A DNA stretch of 64,000 nt from assembly GCA_013396995.1 (NCBI GenBank), contig VWZP01010350.1:1-64000 (forward strand). The letters run 5' to 3'. Position 1 is the first letter of the stretch, and every line of letters begins with the position of its first letter. Under the pieces are notes generated by a model that did not search any database, was not told where the DNA came from, and saw only the letters and a program-made list of their open reading frames with translations. This document shows positions 37,300-49,165 of the stretch, one piece after another. This DNA is from Dicaeum eximium. Lineage: Eukaryota > Chordata > Aves > Passeriformes > Dicaeidae. Made by a program: the position numbers and the translations under genes.

Positions 37300-40200
37300 C
37301 CTGCTCAGAAAGTGATTTAAGACTTATTTGTAGAAGTGCTGCAGAAAAGGAAAGTGATATTCATCATCCCTGTTTCATTGTTGAATAAATTAGACCACAT
37401 TAAATTTATAGTTATTTTATTGTGCCCCCAGCACTAGAGAGGTCTATCCAAGCAGAGAACAAAATACTGATGTATTTTTAATACAACACCTGAACCTTTC
37501 CATGCACAGAAAGAAAGGAGGAAAAGGTAGAAGTCCTAAAACTGAGTTGATGTGGATATAAGTTTTGACTTCATGGGCTATCACCGTGTGTCAAGAGATG
37601 TGAAGAGATGAGGCACCAAGCTCGAGCTTATGCTGCACAGGCTCCTGTCAGCAGTGATTGTTCCCAGGCTTTGCTGTCCTATGGTCAGCTGGACAGGGGA
37701 ATAAATATACTGGAGGAATCATCACATTTCACTCCCTAGAAGCCTTACTTAGACTGTGTCTGTCTGCTGTGAGCTGACAATCAAGGCCTAGGACACAGTG
37801 GTAACTTTCAAGCTATGTGTTTTCAAAGACACTGGCAGTGTGCTCCTTCATGTCAAGGTTTCTGTCTTTCACAAATATTTGCAGGATCTGCACCTTTTCA
37901 CAGGCTTCAGCATTTTTATGCTCACTATGTGGTAGCTAGCACTATCCTTATATAAAGGGGTGGGGGAGAAGAGAGAGGCTTTGGGCCAGAGAGTGTAAAC
38001 AGCATGTCCAGCACCACAAAATAGGTGTGGCAGAACAAAATCTGAGTGTGAGCCTCCTGAGGGCGAAGCAAGAGCGTTAATCATCGGCTTTCTTAACCTC
38101 ACCCACTCCTCTTGCTGTGACTTGAATTATCTTTTTCTTCCTTTGCATTCCTGTTTTCACTTAAATTTTGAGTCTGCTTGGACCTTTCTCCTTTGTTTCT
38201 AGAAAGCTGTCTCATTGTTAGAAAAGTTCTTAAGAGGTTTGACTGCACACTTTCCCCCACCCCTCCCAAATTCCACACGGCCATCATGCCTCTCAGCTCC
38301 TTTAGGAGAGGGGGTGCTCTGGCTGGAAAAGGGCTGAGGGTTGAGGTGGGGGTGCTCCTGGGCACACATGCAACTCTGTTTCAGGGAACACTCTGCTTCT
38401 TGGGCAATTCCTTTGATGTTTGACAATGTATTTTATTCAGGGAGTCACATTTCACCTCTAATATATTTAAGTTTTGTCTGTGATTCAAGAATCACCATTA
38501 GAGTTGTTTCTTTTTCTGCATTTTGGTCTTGGAGACCTAACAAAGCTGCAGCCAATAAAAACTTTTTTTTTCTGTTGTATGCCCAAAAAATATCATCATG
38601 TAACTAACAAATATCATATTTTGGTTACAGTATCAGATGGGCAGAGCTTGTTACCTCCCAGCAGATTAACCTTTGAATCTTTACCGATTCATTAACTGTG
38701 CACATCAGTCACCCGATTTCAGTAAAATTTATTGCAATTAAGTATTGCAGTGCTGTGGAGGCTGGATAGGATTCCCCGTTATCAGTACCATTAATGGCTT
38801 TCTGAAATGTTGCCAGTTCATTCACCCCACCCAGCTTTCAATAATAAAATAATTTTGACAGAGAGCCCATGTTTCAACATTTTTAATAAAAACAAAATAA
38901 AAAAACCATCAGTAACAGAGCAGTAAAGTTTTCCCTCTCTTTCCTCTTTGCCAAAAATAACAGAAAGGAAAATGTCAATCTGGCTTGGCTCCAAAAAAGG
39001 AGGAAATTGAATGGTCTTAGCTCTTACTCTTTGACTAGTAGCATTGTGTACATAGAAGACTTGACTCTTGGGCTCATTTTGATGGATCTGAAACACAGAT
39101 AAGAATGTAGAAGACTAGATGCTGTAATTTATAGCCAATGATTCTGGTTTAGATCTTTCAGTACCACATAACAAATCAATGTGATTTAGAAAATAACATG
39201 GTTTCTGCCATTGACATAAGCCATATGTGAACTGCTAAGCTACTATGTAAGCCACAGCTATACATTTTAGTCAGCAGGAGGAGATTCTTTATGCTGTTCT
39301 GCTTGAAACTATTTAATCTATTATCAACATTTTGAATGAGTCCTTCCTAAATTGCACTCTGATAATGTGTTGGAATGTCTCTCTTAGGCTAAGGGAAGAG
39401 AGAAAAATGTCTTACACACAGTTTTATATGTAACTCACTCACTTGAACATTTTGAAGTAGGACAAAATTACATCTCACAATCATGTTAGTATGTTACAAT
39501 CATGTACTAATAACAGATTAAAACCTCACTGATTATATTGTCTGTGATCTGTCCAAATAATAATGGTCAGCAATGCAAATCCCAGTGAGTAGAAGAGCTA
39601 AGTATCTGTAACAAGACTGAAGCAGCATATAAGCAGCCAAAGTCTTCCCTAAAGGGTTTGAGGTTTCAAGTTCAGTCTGAAGATCTTTGTGAACTTCACG
39701 CTTGCTTAGGCTTCCCTTGCACATCTGACATCTGATTTCTGACAGCTGGATGACAAGAAACGAAAGAGTAAACATTTTCAGGACAAAAGTGTATGCTGCC
39801 TACAAAAGTAGGCTTCTTTGGGCCAGAACAGTCTCATCTGACTTGTGTGAGGTGAAGTCTTCAAGTGTGTCATTACCCACCAAGAGGTAAAATTGTGTTT
39901 CCACAAACACTCCTTTGCTCATGCAGGTTTCCATCTTTCTACACAAACTTAACAAGCTAGTGAGGTTTTTCTCTCATTGAGACCTCATTGAGAGCATGAG
40001 GGAGAAAACATGGGATGGACTCCTCCCACACAATGTTAGGCATTTCTCTGGGTTGAGCTGCTCAGTTATTGACGAGAAGCAATTACCCTCAGAAAGTCAT
40101 TTTGGTATTCGTTTCCTTGACTACTACCTGGAAGCACATCTCAGGGCAAGGAATTTCCCTGCTTGAGGCTGCCTCAGGTAACTGTCTTCCATGGGGAAAC

Positions 40201-41565
40201 AAATCTGTGCTCGCAAATCTCCACATTGCTCCCCTAAACTGCAAATATGTGAAACAGTGTAACTAGTCAGGGTGGGAAGGAGGGAATGGAGGCTATTTTC
40301 TAAGCTTACTTTCAAATTCTGTGGCCTAGATGTCTCCTGAGGAACACCCCTTACTCTCTCCCTACTGGCTAGACACCGTTGCAAGTAACAACTATCTGAG
40401 GCTTCAGAGCCCAGTACTCAGTGGATCCACATCATTAAAGTAATGCTTGAGTGTGAAATGAGTGGAATAATAAGTTTATTTGTCCCAGAGGCACCGAGTT
40501 CCTGGAACTGTGGTTGCTCTTAACCTCCTTCATCTTGGTGCACCTCCTCAATACACTGTGTTTTCATGCCAGAGAAAAATGAGGCACAGTCCAATCCCCT
40601 TTCTGCCATGCCCTACTTTCTAAGGAAAAAAATTCACATGCATGAGGTGGAGGGAGCCATGACATACTCTGCCCTGGTGCCCTGGCAGGAGGACAATCCT
40701 TGCACTTTAAATGCAAAGTGAGTTATGTTATCAGGGTCATGTGCTGCTTCTGATGCAAAACTACCATAGCAACTGTTATTGAAATAGGAGAGCCCAAAGA
40801 ATTATGGTACAAGCTAAGCCAGGGTTTCTTGACTCCTAGCTCAGCACTTATTCAGACTGGTTTCTACACACCTGGTGTAGAAATACAGCTGCATGCAGCT
40901 TTAAAAGGTGATCTGCAAATCTCTTTGTGATGTGAGTAAAATAAATAGCTAGCACAAACTCAGAGTGTTTCTGCTGTGTACATTTACTTTGTTTATTAAA
41001 AAGTCCTGTGCTCTTGTAACAAAGCACAGAATTTGGAAGCAGATCTGGTATAATGAAATGAGAACAGATTTCCAAAGGTGAAAGGATGCTAGGAGAGGAC
41101 CTGTTATGACTCTTCAACAAACAATACCAGAGGTGAAGCATTTCTTTCTCATCGCTGGTCCCTGAAATAATTTTAGGAAATGTACTGTTGGGGAAAGTAT
41201 TTGGTCTGGCCCTGCAAAAGTGTTACTGACCCTGGCTGTTAGCAGAATACTGGCTCTTACAGTGTGGGTGTCACTTTGGCTATTAAAATAGTGGTATGAG
41301 CTATTGAGTGTTAATGTTGTGCAACTTCAATAGTTTGAGAAGATTAAAGAAAAATTAACATTTGTGGCACTTCCATGGATCAGGCTTTCATGAGAACCCA
41401 TTCCAGTCATATGACATAATCAGCTCCTGGTTTTGTAAAACCAGAAAAAAAAAACTGAGGTGAGATATTTCAACGGATTAATTAAGTAAAAAAATAATCA
41501 GTCTCTCAAAGCAATTAATTTCATAACACCTAATGCCCTGTGAAAATTACTTGCATATTTAGGAT
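37300..41565. other. non-coding stretch, no gene seen
   Basis: About 4.3 kb. The G+C-richer part near 38,200-38,420 carries overlapping open frames on both strands and a G-quadruplex motif; the rest is AT-rich. No exon, RNA gene or transposon was recognised. Confidence 0.6.
38331..38362 (+). other. canonical G-quadruplex motif
   Basis: Four G runs of at least three (38,331-38,333, 38,338-38,340, 38,348-38,352 and 38,360-38,362) are separated by loops CTGA, TTGAGGT and TGCTCCT of 4, 7 and 7 bases. This fits the usual G3+N1-7 rule for an intramolecular quadruplex on the + strand. Loops of 7 are the maximum the rule allows, so stability would be modest. No promoter or exon was recognised next to it. 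Confidence 0.7.
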
Positions 41566-41566
41566 A

Positions 41567-41910
41567 TGATCACAGACATAGAACCATTTTTGTTTTGGTT
41601 CGATGACCTTACAGATCACCTAGTTCCAACTCTCCCACCGTGGGCAGGAACACTTTTCACTAGACAAGAGTCCCCTCCAACCTAGCCTTGAACATTGCCA
41701 CTGATGGGGCATCCACAACTTCTCTGGGCAACCTTTTGAAGTGCCTCACTGTCCACTGAGTAAAGAATTTCTCCCTAGCATATAATGTAAAACTCTCCTC
41801 TCTCAATTTAAAACCACTCCCACTTGTCCTGTGACTAGCTGCCTCTGTAAAAAGTTATGCCCTCTCTTCCTATAAACCCCCTTTATTTCCTGAAAGAGAT
41901 CAGGAGGCTT
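41567..41910 (-). mobile_element. CR1 LINE 3' end
   Basis: Read on the + strand, the segment is the reverse complement of a CR1 3' end. It gives CACAGACATAGAACC (decayed terminal octamer repeats), ACAGATCACCTAGTTCCAAC, TCCAACCTAGCCTTGAAC, GGGGCATCCACAACTTCTCT, AGTAAAGAATTTCTCCCTA and CCACTCCCACTTGTCCTGTG, ending near TATAAACCCCCTTTA. The order and spacing follow avian CR1 over more than 300 bp. The copy is 5'-truncated, as most CR1 copies are, and an A-rich stretch with a 13-base A run follows at the truncation point. It includes no RT reading frame. Confidence 0.9.
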
Positions 41911-42091
41911 AAAACAAAAAAAAAAAAATGGACTGTAGTGAGATTTTTGAAAAAAGACTATCCTGCCTAAGTATTTCTGAAAAGCTCATCAGGTCCTTGT
42001 TTATATAATTCTAATATCCATTCATTTCAGCAGAATATTGACACTGAATAGGTAGAGGTCCAAGCCACAACAGATTATTGGAATTAGGCGT

Positions 42092-42122
42092 GGAAGAAGA
42101 AGAAGAAGATAAAGAAAAAGAA
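42092..42122 (+). repeat. GAA-rich purine tract
   Basis: GGAAGAAGAAGAAGAAG followed by ATAAAGAAAAAGAA: about five GAA units in a nearly pure purine run. Such tracts can act as exonic splicing enhancers when transcribed, but no exon is recognised here. Confidence 0.8.
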
Positions 42123-45100
42123 TCAGTAGATAATTCCGTGCATTGCAGGACTTTATATATGAACATTTATAATACAACACACAGATAAAGAACAAGAAAG
42201 AACACTTATGATGATGTTACTTTGTTTTTCTAGTTTGTCCTGTTGTGTCTTTGCAGTTCCTGCTCAGAATGAACACAGGAACTGCTTATGAAGACAGTAG
42301 TACTATAAATAATATCTCAGCCTTGGCTAGGTTATCAGGGAGCAAAGAAAGAGTCTTTCTTGTAAAAAGTTGTTTAAAATCCTATTTAAATCAGTAGTGG
42401 ATATAATTTTTCTATAGTAGTTCAATAGATTTTTTAAAAATAAAATTTATTTTGCATAAGCTTTAGTTGCAAATGCAGAACACTCCCTCCTGCAATATTA
42501 GCTAAACATTCAAGCACAAATAAGTTAATGTCTCAAAGGTCCAGCTCATCCAAACTGATAGCTCTCTGTCCTGTACACATATTTATTACAAGTTTTGGTT
42601 CACAGCAAAGCAGATAAATGATTCCTCTTATTGACTCTTCCACAGTCTTCATGCGATGTAACATCTGTCAGAAATTTATAGCTTGATGTTTCAGTTTTAT
42701 TCAGTACTGTGGTCTTTGGCCTCAGAACAAAACCAAAATAAATGTGAGCATTTTGGACCTTTTGCTGAAACTACACTATGCATTCCTTTAATCTTTTTTT
42801 CTAGAGATACTGTACAATAGTTTCCTTGTTTTAGACCTTCAGCATTGCTGACATTAATGCAATTATTTTTGACAAGTTGAAAATCTTCCTGTAATTGAGT
42901 TTCTATTTGACTTTAATGTTTGCCCCATTTGGAAGGCCCTGTTAACAGATTTCAAGCTGTGATAATAATATTTCCTTCCTCTATTATCAAACTTTCTGAT
43001 CTGTTTTCTTTACAGATCACAACTGCTCAAAATGGCCATGAGATATTTTTCAAAAGGTGTAAAAGGTCCTCTTTTCAAAAGCTTGGGGTTTTGGGATTTT
43101 TAGAATTTTTCCCATATATCCAAATGGCACAGTAGGTCTCAAACAAAAGAAGTCAGTGAGACTGGAAGCACAAAGTCAAAATTTAAGACAGTGATGTTTA
43201 CTTAGCACCTTTCATAAAACAGTACCACTTTTTAAAAGTAGCTTCTGCCATTAATGTAAAATGTATTAACTGGTATGGATACCAGGAAATATAGTTTTGC
43301 TGAACACATTTTCTCTCAGATGTAGGTGCTATGAAAGCTGTGTAACAGTTATATTAGAAATAAATTCTTTCCCCCTCCCCTAATTGTCTTCCTTGAAACA
43401 TTTTCTTTTATTTGTCTGATGTTTCTTATTTCTGTACTCAAGGATACATTGAAGAACGCAAAAATTAAAGACTTCAGTCTTTACCAGTACAGATTTCCTG
43501 AACTGTCTCTCACACAAATTATTGCCACACACTTTCTCTTTTAAGGCACACTGACAATGAAGTTATCATTTCGGTTTCAACACAGTTTTCCTTTTTCCCT
43601 GGCAGGATTCCTTCAAGTCATTTATTCTGAGATATCCATGCCAGAATACAGCCATGTTGCTCTAACAAATAGACTGTGGGGCCTTTGTGAGTAAAAGACA
43701 GTTTGATTTTAAAAGAAAAATGTCAGCCTTCAACTCTGGCTGTAACCCTCTGCTTTTGGAAAGTATATCTAGGGAAAGAGTGTATAGATGTTGGAGGAAA
43801 AATTATTTTTCCCTCTATTCACTATTCCAACTGATATTTAAGGGATAAAAGGCACAGCAAGTTTGGAATAGAAATCCCAGCCAAAGCAGCCAAAGAAAGG
43901 GCAGCTTCAGAAAACTCCAAAAGATCATTTTTAAGTGGTGCATGCTCCATGCCTTTCTTGGGCTACATCAGATGGTGATCACTTTTGGCAAGGATGTATA
44001 TCACCCAAGGATATATATCACCTGCAGTATCACCCAAGATGTGCATACCAGCACCCATTTAAAGTCTTAGTCTGATTTATTACACATTTTGGAATTGAGA
44101 ATCAGATGAGAGAGGTGGTAAGGTAATATCTGAGTTATTCTTTCACTGATGCAATTTTTGGCAATTGCTCTGACACACCTTACACCTTCTTTGCAAAATT
44201 CAAAAATTAATCCTCTCATCATCAATGTAGAAAACCAGAGACATAACTGCAAGAGCATAATTATTACGTTTATACTCTGTGGGAGAATGTCAACACTGTA
44301 CTTAGCCCCAGTACATTTTCTTTGCCTTGTAGACAAGTTATTTAATAGGAAGGAGAAAGATCCTTCTGGAAGATGGCTGGCCCAGATTTTTGTCATGGAA
44401 TAGGAATAGTGAATCTGTCATATATAGGAATAGTGATGAATAGCATTAAAATCTAGGGCCACAAAAATCACTGGGAGCTGGTGTGATGCTGTTTCTAGGA
44501 ATGGTACATAATCTCTGTTTTTTAACATCTCTCTGTTTCACTTGGTTCCTCAACGCACTGCCCCTGGGCTGAAGCCCTATACCAGGGAGGACACCTGCCT
44601 CTGCAAGAGCTACAGAAAAGTCATCAACAGTCCCCAGGTTGAGCAGAAATGTAGCCATGGGACTTTTGATGAAAGGTGAAATTATAGTACATTAAAAATC
44701 TCTTAGGCAAATGATAAAATAGTAATGCACTGTGTTTTATGCCATCTGGGTTTCATTAACAGATTATGTTATAGAACCTGTTCCATAAGCAAACACATAA
44801 ATGCTTATTTGCTACATCTTATCAAATAACTTAAAGTCAGATTTGGAAATGCATCCCCAAATAAATTACTCTAATTCAGCTCGACATTATTCATGGATTC
44901 ATGATCCTGCTTATCACCAGATACTCAATTTCGTGCTGGTATTCATGAAGGTGCCCACCAATCACCCCAGATTTCTGAGCGTGTGACAGAAGTGCACTGT
45001 TATTCATTGTTTGTTCTTTCTCTCTCCTTAAAGGGGGCAATTCTTCAGATGGGGCAGCAGGAAGCATGACCCATTCCATGCTGTGACTGGAGAGCTTGAG

Positions 45101-45875
45101 ACCTTTCAGGTCTGAAACCTGAGCAGAGAAACGAGAAGGTGCAAACCCTCACACAGCAAAATGAACCCTGTGTGACACAAGAATGTTGAGTTTCACACAG
45201 GGCTGGTGAAGGTATTTTAAAGTTGTGATGAATGTGGGGTAAAAGCCTACATTTTGCAGTGTTGGTGTAAAAGATTTCATAGCTAATATTTTGCCCTGCA
45301 AATCTGAAGCTTCTTCTTCCCTGCTAATTTTTGCTCTAACTGCTGTTCGTGTCACACGTATTACAAAATATTCTTGGACTGAAACTTTCTTTACCACTGA
45401 ATCCCAGAAATCACAACTTATTTTTGAGCAATAAAATATGTTTCTAAATATATAAATATTCTAAATATTTCTGTTGCCAGGAGGTTCTGCCATATAACCT
45501 GAAATATGCAGAAAAAGGTTTTTACAGAAGAAAAATCCTGGCAGAACTGATAACTACAGAGAGCACTGTATGCTTTTCGTATTAATGGAGTAAAACAATT
45601 AATAAAAGGTAATCTATTTTGAGTAAATACACATGACTTATTTACATGAAGAGTCCCTGGAAAAGTTTTGTAGGTACAAAACTAGAAGGTTCTAGCAATA
45701 TCTGGGCTGTGCTGTATATGCAGTAAGATGCCAAAATGTTTTCTACAGCACTCTTTGTAGCATGGCATTATGAAGCAATTAATATTTTTGCACATTATTG
45801 CCTCTTCTTTTTTGATTACACTTCCAACAGTTCCATTAATTAACTAGAATGGGCAATTAAGTAGAATGGGAAGGG

Positions 45876-45876
45876 N
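45876..45876. other. undetermined base (N)
   Basis: This is the only non-ACGT symbol I noticed in the window, within GAAGGGNAATAAAATT. It indicates an unresolved base call or polishing ambiguity rather than a large assembly gap. The preceding GAATGGG-like words are locally repeated (GAATGGGCAATTAAGTAGAATGGG), which may have caused it. Confidence 0.95.
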
Positions 45877-46844
45877 AATAAAATTACAAAACTTCATACC
45901 TTTTTAATATTTACAAAAGTCCAGTGTGCTAGGCCTCTAAAGACTCAGATGCTTAGCATGAAATATTCTGCATTTTGAATTCCTTGTTAAGTAGCAAAGT
46001 CTTGAGATCTGAGATTGATGGTCAAGTGCAGCCAGTGAAATGGCCATATTTCCTTTAGTTCTGATGTCTACTTCAGAGTTATATTTCCCACACTTTTAGT
46101 ATGTCAAACAGCCATGTACAGTTTCTAGATGGCAGAATTTAAGCAAAGTTGAAGTAACACTGGTGAAATGAGTAAGGCTCATGCTAGCTGACACAGGGAT
46201 TCTGGTTTATGGTTATGAGATGAGTCTGTCTGTGAAGCAAGTTTGGGAGTTTCTGAGAAATGCCATCTCCTATCAAATGTTAAACGAGTATGTGGTAAAT
46301 TTGTCTCTGTTGTTTGTCTCTGGTGTGAGATATTTCACAATAGCACAATTCATTGCAAGACAACCATTTTTTAACAACCTGAATGTCCCAGGTGCAGGAG
46401 TAATTTTCTTAAAGTATTAATGATAACAGCACTATAATAAATGTCCTTACCCTGAAACTAGGCAAAGGCAATGTTCTGAAGACCTTCCTGCCTCTCTACT
46501 TTGTCCCAGCGCTCAGAAAATCAATGCAACTATTATGATTTATATGCAGTCTCTGAAGAAAGATATTGTAAGTGTGGATGGGAATGTCCTTGATCCTTGC
46601 AATTTATTATACACAGGTTTATTAGACAAAAAAAGAAAAAAGTATTTCATACGTTCATTTCTATGAATATGATAACTTTTAACTTCAAAAAGGGAGAGAA
46701 GCTTTCAGTGTTAAGGTCTTTGTTTGGAAGACCAAACATGACTCTGAGGTTTTTGGAGGATTTTTACATTGTGTATATGGGGAGACCAAGAACACAACTC
46801 ATTTGAGGTGGTGACAAGGATGCCTCATGTTAGACAGTGATATG

Positions 46845-46862
46845 CCCCCCCCACACACACAC
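46845..46862 (+). repeat. C8 followed by (AC)5
   Basis: A run of eight C is followed by five AC units. It is a compound simple repeat likely to vary in length. Confidence 0.9.
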
Positions 46863-49063
46863 TTTCAAATTGTAAATTAAAGATTAACAGATGCAAAATG
46901 CATTTTAAATATGCAGTGTCTATGCTGTCCCTAGTAATCTCAACATGTCACCATAATGACTACGAGTCCAAGCAGTACTGAAGAGTTATTTTTAGCAAGC
47001 AGCTGACAGTGACTCACAAACTCAAAGGGAATTCTAGCAGTGGAGCACAAAGGAGGACATTGCTAATATTCATGTTTTCCCACAGATAAACTCAATGTCT
47101 TGCACAGTGATAGACTGCACATAAGGATGCCTCATACCCAGGTGCTGAGGTGGTTTTCCTGCAAAACAAAGACTGGCTAAAACACTGTGCAGATCTTTAA
47201 GAATCAAAGGCCTCTGGCTTTACAAGACCAATTTACAGCCTGATTTTAAGTTCTCGTTTTCAATGCCAGACAGGTTCAAAAAGAATGTCTGTTTTCATTT
47301 CAGCTGGGCTAATCCGTACAGAACATCCTTTCCCACTATTTACTAGACTGCAGCTATCAAATGAAGATATGATGTCTGTGTTTGGGTTAGTTGGTTTAAA
47401 TTCTAATGACCATGATGTAATCACTATAATCAAGCAAAGCTTGTCTGTCTTTGGGTTTGGGTCTCTTTCACATAGGCCCAGAGTTTCTAGCTGTGTCATT
47501 TAAACTAACCATAACACTGCCTAATTTTCAATTAACAGTGGGATTGTTATACAAAGTTGTGTGGCCCTAATTTAAAGGCTGTTTTCCAAGGGTCTTTGTT
47601 CTTTTTTAAAAGTTTACTAACATTTAGATAAGTAACCTCAATTTGCAGTTAATCTTTGCAGTTAATGCTTTGTTAAACTGAACTTTCCCTGGGTTTTTGT
47701 CAGTAGTCATCTTGAGTGGTTTTTTTCCCAAATGTACTCATTAACTCTCTTCACATTCAGTATAGACAGGACTTTTGGGCACCGTTACTCAGGAAGAGCT
47801 TTATTTAAATCAGTTGTGAGAATTTGTAAGAAAAAAATGAATTAAATCATGTTCCTTTAATGACCTAGCTCCTATGTGCATTCACTTGTTTTAGAGAAAA
47901 TTTTAGGTTGTATATGTCTTGCTTTTCTCAAAAGAAAAGGTGGGAACTCTGGATGAATTGCAATGCTGAAGCAATGATGGGAAAAGAAAGCAACAGTATT
48001 CAGACTATTGCTTTGTTTAGCTTCATTTGCCTTCATCTCCTCTCTGTCTGAAAGTTTGGTTCCTTGAAAGTAAAATTTCTGCATTTTTACATCATTTCTT
48101 TAATATGTGAAAACTTAATCTAAGTCTTAAGCTCTTAATGCATTGAGTTACACAGAACTACCCTTGCAAGATCTTAAAAATTACTGAAGATGAAAAGAAT
48201 GAGAAACACACATACACACAATAAGCACTAATTATTTAGGATTAAAATAAGAATTTATGCTAAGTATCAGGAAAAAATCCTGCCAGTAGATGCTTTCAAG
48301 GAATAATCAGCTCAAGGAAACACATATTTGGGACTTTAAATAAAGTCAATACTGCAGAACAATTCTTCATTGGCATAAGATGGGTTGATGCTCTATGTCA
48401 TCCTGCTTGAATAACTCAGATGTGTTTTGCTGTCTTATATTAGGGCATAGGACCCATGTGTTAGTTTATCCCCAAGGTATGTCTGCTCCAGTACCCTGTT
48501 TCTGACAGAAATCCATTGCAGATATTTAAGAGGGTATGTAAAAAAAAAAAAGGCATATTTAAATAATTTGCTTAAGACTTCATAAAATTAGATAAATATA
48601 AATAGTATGGAAGTTACATGTGATTTCTTTCTATTGCCACTTGTTTAGGAAATCCTGGATGACGTGTAAATGCAATCACTGAACATTCTTTATTTCAACT
48701 TCACGCAGCATGGATTGCTGTTTAGGAGAGAGGAAAGTTTTTGGACACATATCAGCCAAGCTGTGGTTCACTCTGTCTAGGACAAGTTGCTTATGACCAA
48801 CCCCAATAAAGGACTTACTGTGTGTTTGATTGTCATGTCTGGGTATCCTACAATGGCTCACATGCAAGTGGGGATCTTTCCTGGGAACAAAAGATTGCTC
48901 AGCCTCTGATAGCCACTTGGTATTTACAGTTTTAGTAAAGTCTATCTAATTTTTACCTAAAAAATTTCCTCTAAGGAATTGAAAATCTTTGCATTTTAAA
49001 ATAAAGCCATCTATGACAATATATTAAAAAATAGAAAGTTTCTTTTTCATGCAATATTCATAG

Positions 49064-49165
49064 CATCATAGAATCACCAAAGTTGGAAGAGACCTTTAAG
49101 GTCATCAAGTCCAACTGTCAACTCAGCACTACAACTGCAACTCCTAAACCACTAAACTATATTAC
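49064..49165 (-). mobile_element. CR1 LINE 3' tail, short copy
   Basis: The + strand shows ATCATAGAATCACC, AGTTGGAAGAGACCTTTAAG, GTCATCAAGTCCAACTGTCA and ACTCAGCACTAC, then CCTAAACCACTAAACTAT. This is the reverse complement of the last 100 bp of an avian CR1, including the ATTCTATGA-type terminal repeat. The CAACTCAGCACTAC...CACTAAAC part differs from the copy at 41.6 kb, so the two belong to different CR1 subfamilies. It is heavily 5'-truncated. Confidence 0.88.

Larger units (their letters stand above)
41911..49060. other. non-coding stretch, no gene seen
   Basis: About 7 kb of AT-rich DNA. It contains a GAA-rich tract at 42,092, a 13-bp word ATAGGAATAGTGA twice at a 24-bp interval (44,400 and 44,424), an undetermined base at 45,876 and a C8(AC)5 tract at 46,845. 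Open frames such as 44,067-44,396 (-) and 46,181-46,420 (+) show no recognisable domain. Confidence 0.6.

Noticed and set aside
41597..41612. GGTTCGATGACC, resembling a tRNA B box
   Set aside because: It lies within the CR1 3' tail at the usual place of its GGTTGGAAGGGACC word and has no paired A box.
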